DNA from: CAKRHR01 sp964423195
GTDB lineage: Bacteria > Bacillota > Clostridia > Lachnospirales > Lachnospiraceae
Direction of reading: 5' to 3'
Length of the DNA: 38,371 nt
NCBI GenBank assembly: GCA_964423195.1
Contig: CAYRDY010000010.1
Span: 1 to 38,371, forward strand
Shown here one piece after another: positions 8,205-16,999 of this stretch; the first letter of the stretch is position 1; every line of letters begins with the position of its first letter. Below the pieces are notes generated by a model that was not told the DNA's origin, searched no databases, and saw nothing but the letters and a program-made list of their open reading frames with translations. The position numbers and the translations under genes are program-made.

Positions 8205-9869
8205 TTAACTGACAGGTTTGTATGAACTCTTCAGCGAGACGATGAGGTTGAATACCAGGTGCCCCGGCGCCGTATCCTTCGAATCGACGCAAAAATACCC
8301 GTGGCGCACAAACTGGAAGCTGTCGCCGGCCTTTGCGTCCCTCAAACTTTCTTCGAGGTAACAGTTGTCCAGCACGGTCAGCGAGTTCGGATTCAGATTG
8401 AGTGTACCGTCCTCATTGTAAACCCCCTTGGACTCGTCCACAAGATTCTCATAGAGACGCACCGTCGCCGGAACGGCATACGGCGCCGCCACCCAGTGAA
8501 TGGTCCCCTTGACCTTGCGCCCCGTAAAGCCGGAACCGCTGCGCGTCTGTGGGTCATAGGTGCAGTGGATCTCGGTCACCCTGCCGTCCCCATCTTTGAC
8601 ATAATCCGTGCATCTGACAAAGTAGGCATTCATCAGGCGCACCTCATTGCCCGGATACAGCCGGAAATACTTCCTCGGCGGCACTTCCATAAAATCTTCG
8701 CGGTCAATATAGAGCTCACGGCAAAACGGCACCTTGCGGCTGCCGAGCGCCTCATTTTCCTGATTATTGGCCGCATCCATATATTCCACCTGTCCCTCAG
8801 GATAATTGTCGATAATTAGCTTCACAGGATCAAGCACAGCCATCACGCGACAGTCTTTGAGCTTCAGATCCTCGCGGATGCAATATTCGAGCATCGCGTA
8901 ATCCACGGAACTGTTGCTCTTGGAGACACCGACCAGATCCATGAACATTTTGATGGATTCCGGCGTAAAGCCGCGCCGGCGCAGGGACGCGATCGAGACG
9001 AGCCGCGGGTCATCCCACCCATCCACAATCCCATCCTCGACCAGCCGCTTGATATAGCGCTTGCCGGTGATCACATTGGTGAGGTAGAGCTTGGCAAACT
9101 CGATCTGCTTCGGCGGATTTTCATATTCCAGCTCGCGCACCACCCAGTCGTAGAGCGGCCGATGATCCTCAAATTCCAGTGTGCAGATGGAATGGGTGAC
9201 GCCCTCGATCGCGTCCTCAATCGGGTGCGCGAAATCGTACATCGGATAGATGCACCATGTGTCGCCGGTATTGTGGTGTGTCATCCGCGCCACCCTGTAA
9301 ATGACCGGATCACGCATATTGATATTCGACGATGCCATGTCGATCTTCGCCCTGAGGACCCTGGAGCCGTCCTCAAACTCGCCGTCCTTCATGCGCTCAA
9401 AGAGATCCAAATTCTCCTCGACGCTCCGCTCCCTGTACGGGCTGTTTTTCCCAGGCTCCGTCAATGTCCCGCGGTAGGCTCTGATCTCCTCCGCCGACAG
9501 ATCACAGACATAGGCTTTGCCCTTTTTGATCAGCTTCACCGCCGCCTCATACATCTGCTGAAAATAGTTGGAGGCATAGAGCACGCCGTCGTCGTAGGCG
9601 GCGCCGAGCCACTCGACATCCGCGATGATCGATGCCACAAATTCCGCCTTCTCTTTCGTCGGATTGGTGTCGTCAAACCTCAGATGAAATTTTCCGCCGT
9701 ATTTCTTTGCCAGCCCATAGTTTAAGAGAATTGACTTGGCATGCCCGATGTGCAGATAACCGTTCGGCTCCGGCGGAAAGCGCGTGCAGACGACCTCGCA
9801 GCGACCCTCACTCAAATCCTTTTCTATGATCTGCTCGATAAAATTTTTTGAAACGGCTTCGTTTTCCAT
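8205..9869 (-). CDS. glnS: Glutaminyl-tRNA synthetase
   Basis: A class I aminoacyl-tRNA synthetase charging tRNA-Gln with glutamine; 554 residues, close to bacterial GlnRS length. Signatures: the HIGH region (PPEPNGYLHIGHAKSI), RFDDTNPTKE, the GlnRS-specific DGWDDPRLVSIASLRRRG and CIREDLK, and the C-terminal beta-barrel anticodon-binding region (FRLYPGNEVRLMNAYFV). The second class I motif is unusual: where many GlnRS carry MSKR, this protein reads ITGKRYIKRL. The start at 9869 has GGGAGG 8 bases upstream; an in-frame ATG at 9890 sits before that site and is less likely. No promoter is visible between the gene and the terminator at 9897-9935, so transcription probably depends on the tRNA-Thr promoter. 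Many Firmicutes lack GlnRS and use GatCAB, so its presence is informative. Confidence 0.96.
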   Translation of the reverse strand: MENEAVSKNFIEQIIEKDLSEGRCEVVCTRFPPEPNGYLHIGHAKSILLNYGLAKKYGGKFHLRFDDTNPTKEKAEFVASIIADVEWLGAAYDDGVLYASNYFQQMYEAAVKLIKKGKAYVCDLSAEEIRAYRGTLTEPGKNSPYRERSVEENLDLFERMKDGEFEDGSRVLRAKIDMASSNINMRDPVIYRVARMTHHNTGDTWCIYPMYDFAHPIEDAIEGVTHSICTLEFEDHRPLYDWVVRELEYENPPKQIEFAKLYLTNVITGKRYIKRLVEDGIVDGWDDPRLVSIASLRRRGFTPESIKMFMDLVGVSKSNSSVDYAMLEYCIREDLKLKDCRVMAVLDPVKLIIDNYPEGQVEYMDAANNQENEALGSRKVPFCRELYIDREDFMEVPPRKYFRLYPGNEVRLMNAYFVRCTDYVKDGDGRVTEIHCTYDPQTRSGSGFTGRKVKGTIHWVAAPYAVPATVRLYENLVDESKGVYNEDGTLNLNPNSLTVLDNCYLEESLRDAKAGDSFQFVRHGYFCVDSKDTAPGHLVFNLIVSLKSSYKPVS

Positions 9870-9896
9870 TGTGATTTCCTCCCTGATCATAATAAT

Positions 9897-9935
9897 GAAA
9901 AGAAAAAGGTCTATCCTCTCTCAAGGGACAGACCT
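9897..9935 (-). terminator. Terminator or attenuator between tRNA-Thr and glnS
   Basis: On the minus strand a 10-bp stem with one G-T pair (9907-9916 with 9926-9935) closes a 9-base loop and is followed by a T-rich run (TTTTTCTTTTC) over 9897-9906. It begins 8 bases after the tRNA-Thr gene and ends about 28 bases before the glnS start codon. Confidence 0.85.
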
Positions 9936-9942
9936 CATCGCA

Positions 9943-10015
<73 letters not shown>

Positions 10016-10076
10016 ACCCCTATTCACAGCGATATTCACGACAGTTCAGAATGGTCCAAACTGTCACCGCTTTATT

Positions 10077-10105
10077 ACTATACAACAGCCCAAACATTTT
10101 GTCAA
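10077..10105 (-). promoter_or_regulatory. Strong sigma-A promoter for tRNA-Thr (and probably glnS)
   Basis: On the minus strand a consensus -35 TTGACA (10100-10105) and a -10 TATAGT (10077-10082) are separated by exactly 17 bases. The leader up to the tRNA is about 55 bases and contains a 7-bp inverted repeat (GACAGTT ... AACTGTC, within about 10044-10069). Confidence 0.88.
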
Positions 10106-10176
10106 ATACTTTTTTGACCTGCCACTATGCTGCACTGCTCTTTTTGCCCCACCGACACGCTGCGTTTTTTATATTT

Positions 10177-12840
10177 TTATCCCACCGTCACTCTGCCGAC
10201 GATGCCGCTCGGCATCACGACATTGGTCTCTGGTCCGAACGGCCCCATGCCGCCGGTCATCGCGTTGACGCGGCGCTCCAGCGTCGTGCGCACCTCGATG
10301 CGCAGTTCATTGGCGCCATCCCTGCATAGACCGCTGATATCAAAGCGATACGGCGGACAGACACACATCCCCGCGCAGACGCCGTTGACCCAGACCTCCG
10401 CGGACTCGTAGGCATTCTCGATGCAAAGCTCGGTCATCGCTTTGGAGCCGTCAAAACTCGTCTCATAGCGAATAACGCCTGAGAAATCCGGATGTGTCCC
10501 CAGCACACTCACCAATTCATCCATCGTCTCAGCCTCGCCAAACCGCGGATAATGCTCATTTTCCACGAGAGAAACCCGCCACGGGCCGGCAATTTCGGTC
10601 AGAAAGAGCGCGCGTGCCGGTTTCTCAGAGACCGCGCCCGCGAAAGCGGATGCATCCGCCGGCACCACAATGATCACCATCTGATACGGCTCGACGGTCA
10701 GAGACAGGCGAATGCCCTCCGGCACATTTTCAGCGCCGTCAGCCCTGTACAGCCGATTCTTCATGGCATCGTAAAAATACGGCACGCCGTTGACCGGCAG
10801 TGTAAGGTGACCACTGTAAATCTCCGATGGACTCTCGTTGGAGACCAGATAATATTCCTCGTCCGCTTGGGCATAGTGATAAACCTGGAGATCCTCAAAG
10901 GCTGTGTCCGAGACCGCGTCCGCAAGCCCAGCCGCCGTCAGCGCATCCGCCAGCGCATGCAGCGGTGTCGCGGCTAGGCGATCCTCATAGCCGTCCGGCA
11001 CGCGATCCGCGAAATAGACAGGGAAGCCGGTCTCTTTCACCCTCAGTGCAAAATCCATCACGGCCTGCGGCACAAAGGCCGCACCTGGGACGATCAACGC
11101 CCGAAAGCACTGCCTAGCCACTCTCAGGACACTGCCGTCAAATGACGCCTCAAAATCCTGCGGATAGGCAAACACATCCGCCGGAATAAAATCGAAGTCG
11201 ATCTGCCGCCCGTCAAGGACCCTGGCTGGTTTCACCATATCCATGTATTCGCCGCCGGCCCACTCGGATTCGGCATGGTACAGAATGGCCACGTCCACCC
11301 GGTGCAGTCCGCCGCTGATCAGGTGGCAGACGCGGTTCGCGTAATTCATCAGCTGCCCGAACGGTTTGTAGAGCGGATTTTTGCCGTGCGCGTAGAAATG
11401 CGGCGGACAGTCGGGATCCGGAAAGTCCTTCGGCGAGAAGGCGTGCGGCACAAAGTGGTTGATGCCGCGCACCAGGAAATGATCCAGCTCATATTTCATC
11501 AGGCGCGTGCCCTCATTCCAGCCGTAGGCGCCGAAAATCTCACACATGCTGCGACCCGCCTTTTTCGGGTCCACATCCGCCAGGGAAGTCCCCATCTTGC
11601 CGAGGGCGTGATGGTAAAACTCGCCGTCCGCGTCGAAACCCATCATATTTTTATGGCTGACATTGGCACCGCCCTCTGTCACCTGGCCGCCGATATCGTC
11701 GATGCCTGCCCAGTCCTGCCCCCAGAGCGCCCTGAAAAAATGTCCCTGGGACGCGCCGAGCTTCGGGCTCACATCGCAGTCCTCGACGATGTGGCCGATA
11801 TATGAGACGCCGTGCTCGCGGCACCATTCGCCCATCTGCTCGCCGAAATTGTGCTGGCACTGACGGCTCACGATATCCATATAGCCACATCTGACCTGCG
11901 CCGTGAATGCCTCACTGCCGACGTTCATCCACAGTGCGACAATTTTTCGCGCGTAATCACTGCCGAATTTCGCCTCCATCAGCGCCGGCATCTCCTCGCT
12001 CCACGGCAACGGCATGGTCCTATTGCCGATGCCCGAATCGGATCCGCTGTAACCAGAGACATTGCCGATCTCAGGCTCGTCCGAGAAAAATCCCAGGATC
12101 GTCTTTCCAAACTCGTCTTTGTACCTCTGATAATGTGGCTCATAGCAGGCGTCGATCTGCACGCGGCAGGATTTCTTGCTCAGGAAATTGACATAGCCGC
12201 CGCGCCCGCCGCCGTTCCTGGTCTTGTAGATCACAAAGATGCGCCAGTAGCCCGCCGGCACATCCCAATTCAGGATCCCGTCACTGACGCGATCCGTCAG
12301 GTCGAGCAGCGTATCGTCCAGATGGTAGATATCATTTTCCTTGCCGTCCAGCTTTGAGGCGATGACGGCAAACAGTTCATCATCGTCAAAATGTCTCGTC
12401 TCAGACGCTACAAACGGTGAACTCGGCGCGAAAGGATTCGGATAATTTTTGGCCATGGCAGCCACATCGAGCTGTGTCTGCGGCACAGGACCACAGACAT
12501 CGGCCAGAGCATAGTTCAGATACTGTTTGCACAACTCGTCCGGCGCATCGGCCATCTTTCCCGCGGCCTGTCCGCTCGGAAAATGCGCGTCGTCCAGGAT
12601 CCAGATCTTCATGCCCAGTTTTTTCGCCTCGTCGAGAATAATGTCCACATCACGAAACCACTGCGCTCCGGCATAATCCGGATGCGGCCTGGCCTCCAGG
12701 CAGACCTCGGTGATGTTGGCGCCATGGATCGCGTTCATATACGCGCGCAGAACCGCCTCGCTCTCGCCGTGCTGCCAGAAAAACGGCAGAATATAATTGT
12801 CATTCCCGCCGCTTAAAACTTCTAAAACCCTATGCTCCAT
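10177..12840 (-). CDS. Cytoplasmic glycoside hydrolase, GH106-like or unclassified
   Basis: An 887-residue protein without a signal peptide, so probably intracellular. The N-terminal half resembles a TIM-barrel glycosidase of the large, poorly characterised group related to GH106 alpha-L-rhamnosidases: LPFFWQHGE (about residues 18-26), EVCLEARPHPDYAG (45-58), WILDDAHFPSG (80-90), GFFSDEPEIGN (250-260) and CEIFGAYGWN (433-442). The acidic residues in SDEPE and CEIFG are reasonable catalytic candidates by position, but that is inference. The last 130 residues look like a GH2/GH106-type beta-sandwich (WVNG, CPPYRFDISGL, NELRIEV). The gene overlaps the DUF368 gene by 11 bases and is the last of the cysE-sigH operon. 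The substrate cannot be told from sequence. Confidence 0.7.
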   Translation of the reverse strand: MEHRVLEVLSGGNDNYILPFFWQHGESEAVLRAYMNAIHGANITEVCLEARPHPDYAGAQWFRDVDIILDEAKKLGMKIWILDDAHFPSGQAAGKMADAPDELCKQYLNYALADVCGPVPQTQLDVAAMAKNYPNPFAPSSPFVASETRHFDDDELFAVIASKLDGKENDIYHLDDTLLDLTDRVSDGILNWDVPAGYWRIFVIYKTRNGGGRGGYVNFLSKKSCRVQIDACYEPHYQRYKDEFGKTILGFFSDEPEIGNVSGYSGSDSGIGNRTMPLPWSEEMPALMEAKFGSDYARKIVALWMNVGSEAFTAQVRCGYMDIVSRQCQHNFGEQMGEWCREHGVSYIGHIVEDCDVSPKLGASQGHFFRALWGQDWAGIDDIGGQVTEGGANVSHKNMMGFDADGEFYHHALGKMGTSLADVDPKKAGRSMCEIFGAYGWNEGTRLMKYELDHFLVRGINHFVPHAFSPKDFPDPDCPPHFYAHGKNPLYKPFGQLMNYANRVCHLISGGLHRVDVAILYHAESEWAGGEYMDMVKPARVLDGRQIDFDFIPADVFAYPQDFEASFDGSVLRVARQCFRALIVPGAAFVPQAVMDFALRVKETGFPVYFADRVPDGYEDRLAATPLHALADALTAAGLADAVSDTAFEDLQVYHYAQADEEYYLVSNESPSEIYSGHLTLPVNGVPYFYDAMKNRLYRADGAENVPEGIRLSLTVEPYQMVIIVVPADASAFAGAVSEKPARALFLTEIAGPWRVSLVENEHYPRFGEAETMDELVSVLGTHPDFSGVIRYETSFDGSKAMTELCIENAYESAEVWVNGVCAGMCVCPPYRFDISGLCRDGANELRIEVRTTLERRVNAMTGGMGPFGPETNVVMPSGIVGRVTVG

Positions 12841-13735
12841 TTGATGCCCCTCCTCTGTTCTCCATCACTTTTTTTAACAGGTTCAGTCCGACGATCACGG
12901 CCCCGCCGATCAGGAAAAAGATGATGCTGAAAGTGTGAAAATTCATGGCCGGCTGCGGATCGTCGAGCGTCGTCGGTCCCATAAAGATCGCGCAGAGCGA
13001 CCCCAGCATCAGTCCCAGAATCAGCCAGATCATCTGTGACCGGAATTTTTCCAGCGCAATCCGCAGCAGCCTGATGATCAGCAAAATCCCGACGATAACA
13101 CCCAGGCCAAAGACCAGGCACACCGGGACATACTCCAGATGGAAATGCAACACTTCCTTGACGGCATTGATGATCGGCACGTATAGCCCGAAGATCAGCA
13201 GCAATGTCGAACCGGAGATGCCCGGCAGAATCATGGCGGAGATCGCCACCATGCCGGCCACGAAAATGTAGACGATCCGTCCGAGATTGAGGCTGCTCAC
13301 ATCCACAGAGATCCCGCCGCCCGTTACCGGATTGAAATAGGTGATCGCGCAGACGACTGCGATGCCGGCCAGAGCAAAGATCAGATGCCATATTTTACCC
13401 CGGCGCAGCGTTTCCCTCTCCTCCAGAATCACATATGGGACGGCGACTACAATAAAGCCGACAAACAGAGAGCTGACGGCATAGATATGCGTCTCAAACA
13501 CACGGGTCAGCACCAGCACGGCCGCGCAGAATCCAATCACCCAGCCGGCAAGTATTTTCAGAAGGAAGCGAATGGCCTCAAGGCGCTCCTGTCGTCTGCC
13601 TCTGATCAGATTGTCCAGCGATGTGATCAACTGATCATAAAATCCCAGCAAAAAGGCGACCGTTCCGCCGGAAACACCCGGCACACTGTCCGCGAGCGCC
13701 ATACAAAATCCGCGTATCATATCAATCACTATCAT
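12830..13735 (-). CDS. DUF368 membrane protein, probable polyprenyl-phosphate translocase (PopT type)
   Basis: A 301-residue multi-pass membrane protein with the DUF368 hallmark near its N-terminus (MALADSVPGVSGGTVAFLLG) and the second repeat-like motif MILPGISGSTLLLIFGLY in the middle. Members of DUF368 have been implicated in returning undecaprenyl phosphate across the membrane for cell-wall synthesis, alongside DedA proteins; that role is family knowledge. The ATG directly abuts the sigH stop codon (TGA-ATG), and GGAGGAG at the end of sigH serves as its ribosome binding site. Its 3' end overlaps the glycosidase start. Coupling to sigH suggests expression at the transition phase, but this is inference. 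Confidence 0.88.
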   Translation of the reverse strand: MIVIDMIRGFCMALADSVPGVSGGTVAFLLGFYDQLITSLDNLIRGRRQERLEAIRFLLKILAGWVIGFCAAVLVLTRVFETHIYAVSSLFVGFIVVAVPYVILEERETLRRGKIWHLIFALAGIAVVCAITYFNPVTGGGISVDVSSLNLGRIVYIFVAGMVAISAMILPGISGSTLLLIFGLYVPIINAVKEVLHFHLEYVPVCLVFGLGVIVGILLIIRLLRIALEKFRSQMIWLILGLMLGSLCAIFMGPTTLDDPQPAMNFHTFSIIFFLIGGAVIVGLNLLKKVMENRGGASNGA

Positions 13736-14356
13736 TCATATCTCCTCCGCCAGACATTTTTTCGTTTTCGCCCTGATCCTCTGCAGCGCGTTGTCGATCG
13801 ACTTCTGATCTTTTTTCAGGATCCCGGCGATCTCTGTGTAGCTGACGCCGGAGAGATAGAGTCTCAGAACCTCGCGCTCAAATGGACTCAGCTGATCGTT
13901 GATTTTTTCCTCGATCAACCCCGCGTTCACCTTATCAATCACCAGATCCTCCGCGCTGCGCCCGGCAGACAGCGCATCCGCCAGAGACGCTTCCAGCGAC
14001 GCATCGTCTGCGTCGCCCTTTGCGTCCAGCGGCACATAGGAATTGAGCGGGCCGTGCTTTTTGCGCTGCGATGCCTTCACCGCCGTGTAGAGCTGTCTGG
14101 TCACACACATTTCCGCGAAACTGTGAAAGGACGTGTCTCTGTCCTCATCGTAATTCTGAATAGCCTCAAACAGACCGATCATGCCCTCCTGAATCAAGTC
14201 CTCACTCTCGCCGCCGATCAGAAACAGGCCGCGGGCCTTCTTCCTGACCATACCTTTATATTTATCAAGTATATATGCCATGGCATCCTTGGAACCCTCA
14301 CGGATATGTGCAATCACCGCCTCGTCCGCCATCTGCCGATACTTTTCTTCTGCCAT
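13736..14356 (-). CDS. sigH: RNA polymerase sigma-H (early sporulation / transition-phase sigma factor)
   Basis: A 206-residue sigma-70 family factor closely matching the SigH (Spo0H) pattern: region 2 with DAMAYILDKYKGMVRKKARG, FLIGGESEDLIQEGMIGLFEAI and SFAEMCVTRQLYTAVK, the linker KHGPLNSYVPLD, and region 4 with LSPFEREVLRLYLSGVSYTEIA and KSIDNALQRIRAK. The gene order cysE-cysS-mrnC-rlmB-sigH is the classical Firmicute order and supports the call. It starts 18 bases after the rlmB stop. Its presence suggests a sporulation-capable ancestry, though no other spore gene is in the window. Confidence 0.94.
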   Translation of the reverse strand: MAEEKYRQMADEAVIAHIREGSKDAMAYILDKYKGMVRKKARGLFLIGGESEDLIQEGMIGLFEAIQNYDEDRDTSFHSFAEMCVTRQLYTAVKASQRKKHGPLNSYVPLDAKGDADDASLEASLADALSAGRSAEDLVIDKVNAGLIEEKINDQLSPFEREVLRLYLSGVSYTEIAGILKKDQKSIDNALQRIRAKTKKCLAEEI

Positions 14357-14374
14357 GAAAATCCTCTCCGCCTC

Positions 14375-15145
14375 TTAAGTCCCAAGCCGCTGGCGTACGA
14401 TCTCATAGGCCAGCACGCCCGCCGCCACCGAGGCATTGAGCGAGTCAATATCCCCGCGCATCGGGATCGCCGCCCTGAAATCACATTTTTCCCGCACCAG
14501 CCGTGAGACGCCCTCGCCCTCGCCGCCGACGACCAGACCGATCGGCCCCCGCAGATCCAGGCGGTACATCTCATCGCCCGCCATATCGGCACAGACAATC
14601 CACAGTCCCTCTTTTTTTAGCTGATCAATCGTCTGCGCGAGGTTGGTCACCTTGGCCACAGGCGTATAGTTGATAGCGCCGGCGCTCGACCGCGCCACCG
14701 CAGCCGTCAGCCCGACCGCCCGGTTTTTCGGAATAATCACCCCATGCGCGCCGGCCAGATTGGCTGTCCTGATGATCGCTCCCAGGTTATAGGGATCCAT
14801 GATACCGTCCAGAATCATGATGAACGGCGCCTCCGCCTTGGCCGCGGCCGCCGCGAGGATCCCCTCCACAGACGCGTAACTGTATGACGCGCAGACAGCG
14901 ATCACGCCCTGGTGCATGTGCGTCTCCGAGATCTGATCCAGCCGCTCCCTGGTCACAAATTGAATGATTGTATCCTGTTTTCTGGCCGCCCGGACGATGC
15001 TTTGGACCGGTCCGTCCTGACAGCCGTCCAGCACATACAGCTTATCCACAGTGCGGCCGGAACGAAACACCTCCATCACAGGGTGGCGACCCTCGACCCT
15101 ATTTTCGCTCTGAGTGGTTCCCAGGGGCTTTTTGTGATCATCCAT
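14375..15145 (-). CDS. rlmB: 23S rRNA (guanosine-2'-O-)-methyltransferase RlmB
   Basis: A SpoU/TrmH-class methyltransferase of 256 residues, predicted to methylate the 2'-O of G2251 (E. coli numbering) in 23S rRNA. It has the N-terminal substrate-binding domain (EGRHPVMEVFRSGRTVDKLYV) and the knotted SPOUT domain with motif 1 (NLGAIIRTANLAGAHGV), motif 2 (GLVVGGEGEGVSRLV) and motif 3 (IPMRGDIDSLNASVAAGVL). The start at 15145 is preceded by GGAGG at 6 bases. It overlaps the mrnC 3' end by 8 bases (ATGGATGA), consistent with coupled translation. Confidence 0.95.
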   Translation of the reverse strand: MDDHKKPLGTTQSENRVEGRHPVMEVFRSGRTVDKLYVLDGCQDGPVQSIVRAARKQDTIIQFVTRERLDQISETHMHQGVIAVCASYSYASVEGILAAAAAKAEAPFIMILDGIMDPYNLGAIIRTANLAGAHGVIIPKNRAVGLTAAVARSSAGAINYTPVAKVTNLAQTIDQLKKEGLWIVCADMAGDEMYRLDLRGPIGLVVGGEGEGVSRLVREKCDFRAAIPMRGDIDSLNASVAAGVLAYEIVRQRLGT

Positions 15146-15578
15146 TGACTTCCTCCGTATATTTTTGAATGGCAGTGTCCACAAGCGCTGCAAGGCGCGC
15201 GTAATCCCCTCTCAGATACAGAAATCCGATCAGCGCCTCAAAGCCTGTCGCCAGCCTGTAATCGACAATGGATGCATTCTTCGCGGCGGTATAGGACTTG
15301 GCATTTCTGCCCCGCTTGAAGACATGCATCTCCTCATCGTCAAGCAACGGCTCGATCAGCTTGATCATGCGGGCCTGTGCCGATGCCCTGACAAGCCCGG
15401 ACGTCTGCCTGTGCAGTTTGCCGACCGGCGCGTTGCCGCGGGATACGACCATCGTGCGCACCATCACCTCAAAGACGGCGTCACCGAGATAGGCCAGCAC
15501 CAACGGTGAATAACTGTGCGCGTCAGTGCCCGCCCCGTCGCCAAAATCCGCCAGCGCTTTCTCTATATCCGTTTCCAT
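15138..15578 (-). CDS. mrnC: Mini-ribonuclease III (MrnC)
   Basis: A 146-residue RNase III-like catalytic domain without a double-stranded RNA-binding domain; in Bacillus the enzyme matures 23S rRNA. Visible features: SPLVLAYLGDAVFEVMVR with the catalytic-region Asp, HRQTSGLVRASAQA, FKRGRNAKSYTAAKNASIVDYRLATGFEALIGFLYL with the conserved Glu. It overlaps the end of cysS by 16 bases and the start of rlmB by 8, all in the standard order. Confidence 0.94.
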   Translation of the reverse strand: METDIEKALADFGDGAGTDAHSYSPLVLAYLGDAVFEVMVRTMVVSRGNAPVGKLHRQTSGLVRASAQARMIKLIEPLLDDEEMHVFKRGRNAKSYTAAKNASIVDYRLATGFEALIGFLYLRGDYARLAALVDTAIQKYTEEVNG

Positions 15579-16963
15579 TGGACGCCCTCTCTCGTATCCT
15601 GAAGCGTGATGCCCATCGCCAGCAGCTGATTTCTGATCTCATCGGCTCTGGCAAAATTCTTCGCCTTTCTGGCCGCCTGTCGCTCCTCGATCAGCGCTTC
15701 AATGTCCGCGTCGAGTATTTCCTGTTTCTGTTCTGTGACAATGCCAAGGACATCGCACAGGGTTTCCACCTCGCCGAGCACCGCATCGACCATGGCTTTG
15801 GTCGACGTCTCCGTCACATGGATATTGGCAAATCGAATCAATTCGAACAGAGCGCTGACGGCATCCGCGGTATTAAAATCGTCCTCCATCGCGGCCTCAA
15901 ACTTTTTGACCAGCGTCTGCATCCGCTCGCACAGCGTCCGCTCTTCCGCCGTCAGTTCACCCGACACACCAGAGAGCCGTCTCAGGCGATCCACTGCCGT
16001 GAGCAAGCGCTCTAAGCCGCCCTTCGCGGCAGCCATCAGCTCGTCGCTGAAATTCAGCGGGCTTCTGTAATGCGCGCTGAGCATGAAGAAGCGCAGTACC
16101 TGATAATCGTAGGTCTGTGTGATCTCGCGCACGGTGAAGAAGTTGCCGAGAGACTTGGACATTTTGACGTGATCAATATTTAGAAAGCCATTGTGCATCC
16201 AATATTTGGAAAACTGCTTGCCGTTGGCCGACTCACTCTGAGCGATCTCATTTTCATGGTGCGGGAAGATCAGATCCTCGCCGCCGGCATGAATGTCAAT
16301 CTGCTCGCCGAGATATTTTTTGCTCATCACCGAACACTCGATGTGCCAGCCGGGACGCCCGTCACCCCACGGCGATGGCCAGGACGGCTCACCCTCCTTT
16401 TTTGGTTTCCAGAGCACGAAATCCAGCGGATCCCGCTTGCCCGCCTCGCCCGTGACCTGGATCTCACGGTGTCCCGCCTCCAGCTCGTCAATATTTTTTT
16501 TGGAGAGCTTACCGTACTCCGGAAAACTTCGGGTCTCAAAATACACAGTGCCGTCGGCCACGTAGGCGTGCCCCTTATCGATCAGCGTCTGGATCATCTC
16601 GATCATGCCGTCAATCTCCTCGGTCGCCTTCGGGTGATGCGTGGCCTCGCGCACATTGAGCCCGTCCATATCCCGCTTCGCCTCACGGATAAAGCGCTCG
16701 GAAATGACCGCTGCGTCCACGCCCTCCTGGTTGGCCCTCCTGATAATCTTGTCGTCCACATCGGTGAAATTGGATACATAATTGACATCATAGCCCTTGT
16801 ACTCAAAATAGCGCCGCACCGTATCAAATACGATCATCGGCCGCGCGTTGCCAATATGGATATAGTCATAGACCGTCGGCCCGCAGACATACATCTTGAC
16901 TTTGCCCTCCTCCAGAGGAATAAATTCTTCTTTTTTTCGCGTCAAAGTGTTGTATATTTTCAT
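15563..16963 (-). CDS. cysS: Cysteinyl-tRNA synthetase
   Basis: A class I synthetase of 466 residues, normal length. The zinc-binding Cys and HIGH region appear in CGPTVYDYIHIGNARP; further zinc ligands are expected in WHIECSVMS and FPHHENEIAQ; the KMSKS motif is exact (VKMSKSLGNFFTV). The C-terminal DALR/anticodon region follows. It lies 36 bases after cysE and overlaps mrnC. No T-box is visible before cysE-cysS, although T-boxes precede this pair in some Firmicutes. Confidence 0.97.
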   Translation of the reverse strand: MKIYNTLTRKKEEFIPLEEGKVKMYVCGPTVYDYIHIGNARPMIVFDTVRRYFEYKGYDVNYVSNFTDVDDKIIRRANQEGVDAAVISERFIREAKRDMDGLNVREATHHPKATEEIDGMIEMIQTLIDKGHAYVADGTVYFETRSFPEYGKLSKKNIDELEAGHREIQVTGEAGKRDPLDFVLWKPKKEGEPSWPSPWGDGRPGWHIECSVMSKKYLGEQIDIHAGGEDLIFPHHENEIAQSESANGKQFSKYWMHNGFLNIDHVKMSKSLGNFFTVREITQTYDYQVLRFFMLSAHYRSPLNFSDELMAAAKGGLERLLTAVDRLRRLSGVSGELTAEERTLCERMQTLVKKFEAAMEDDFNTADAVSALFELIRFANIHVTETSTKAMVDAVLGEVETLCDVLGIVTEQKQEILDADIEALIEERQAARKAKNFARADEIRNQLLAMGITLQDTREGVQWKRI

Positions 16964-16999
16964 AAAATCTCCATTCCGCCGCCCATTTTGCCGGCTAAA

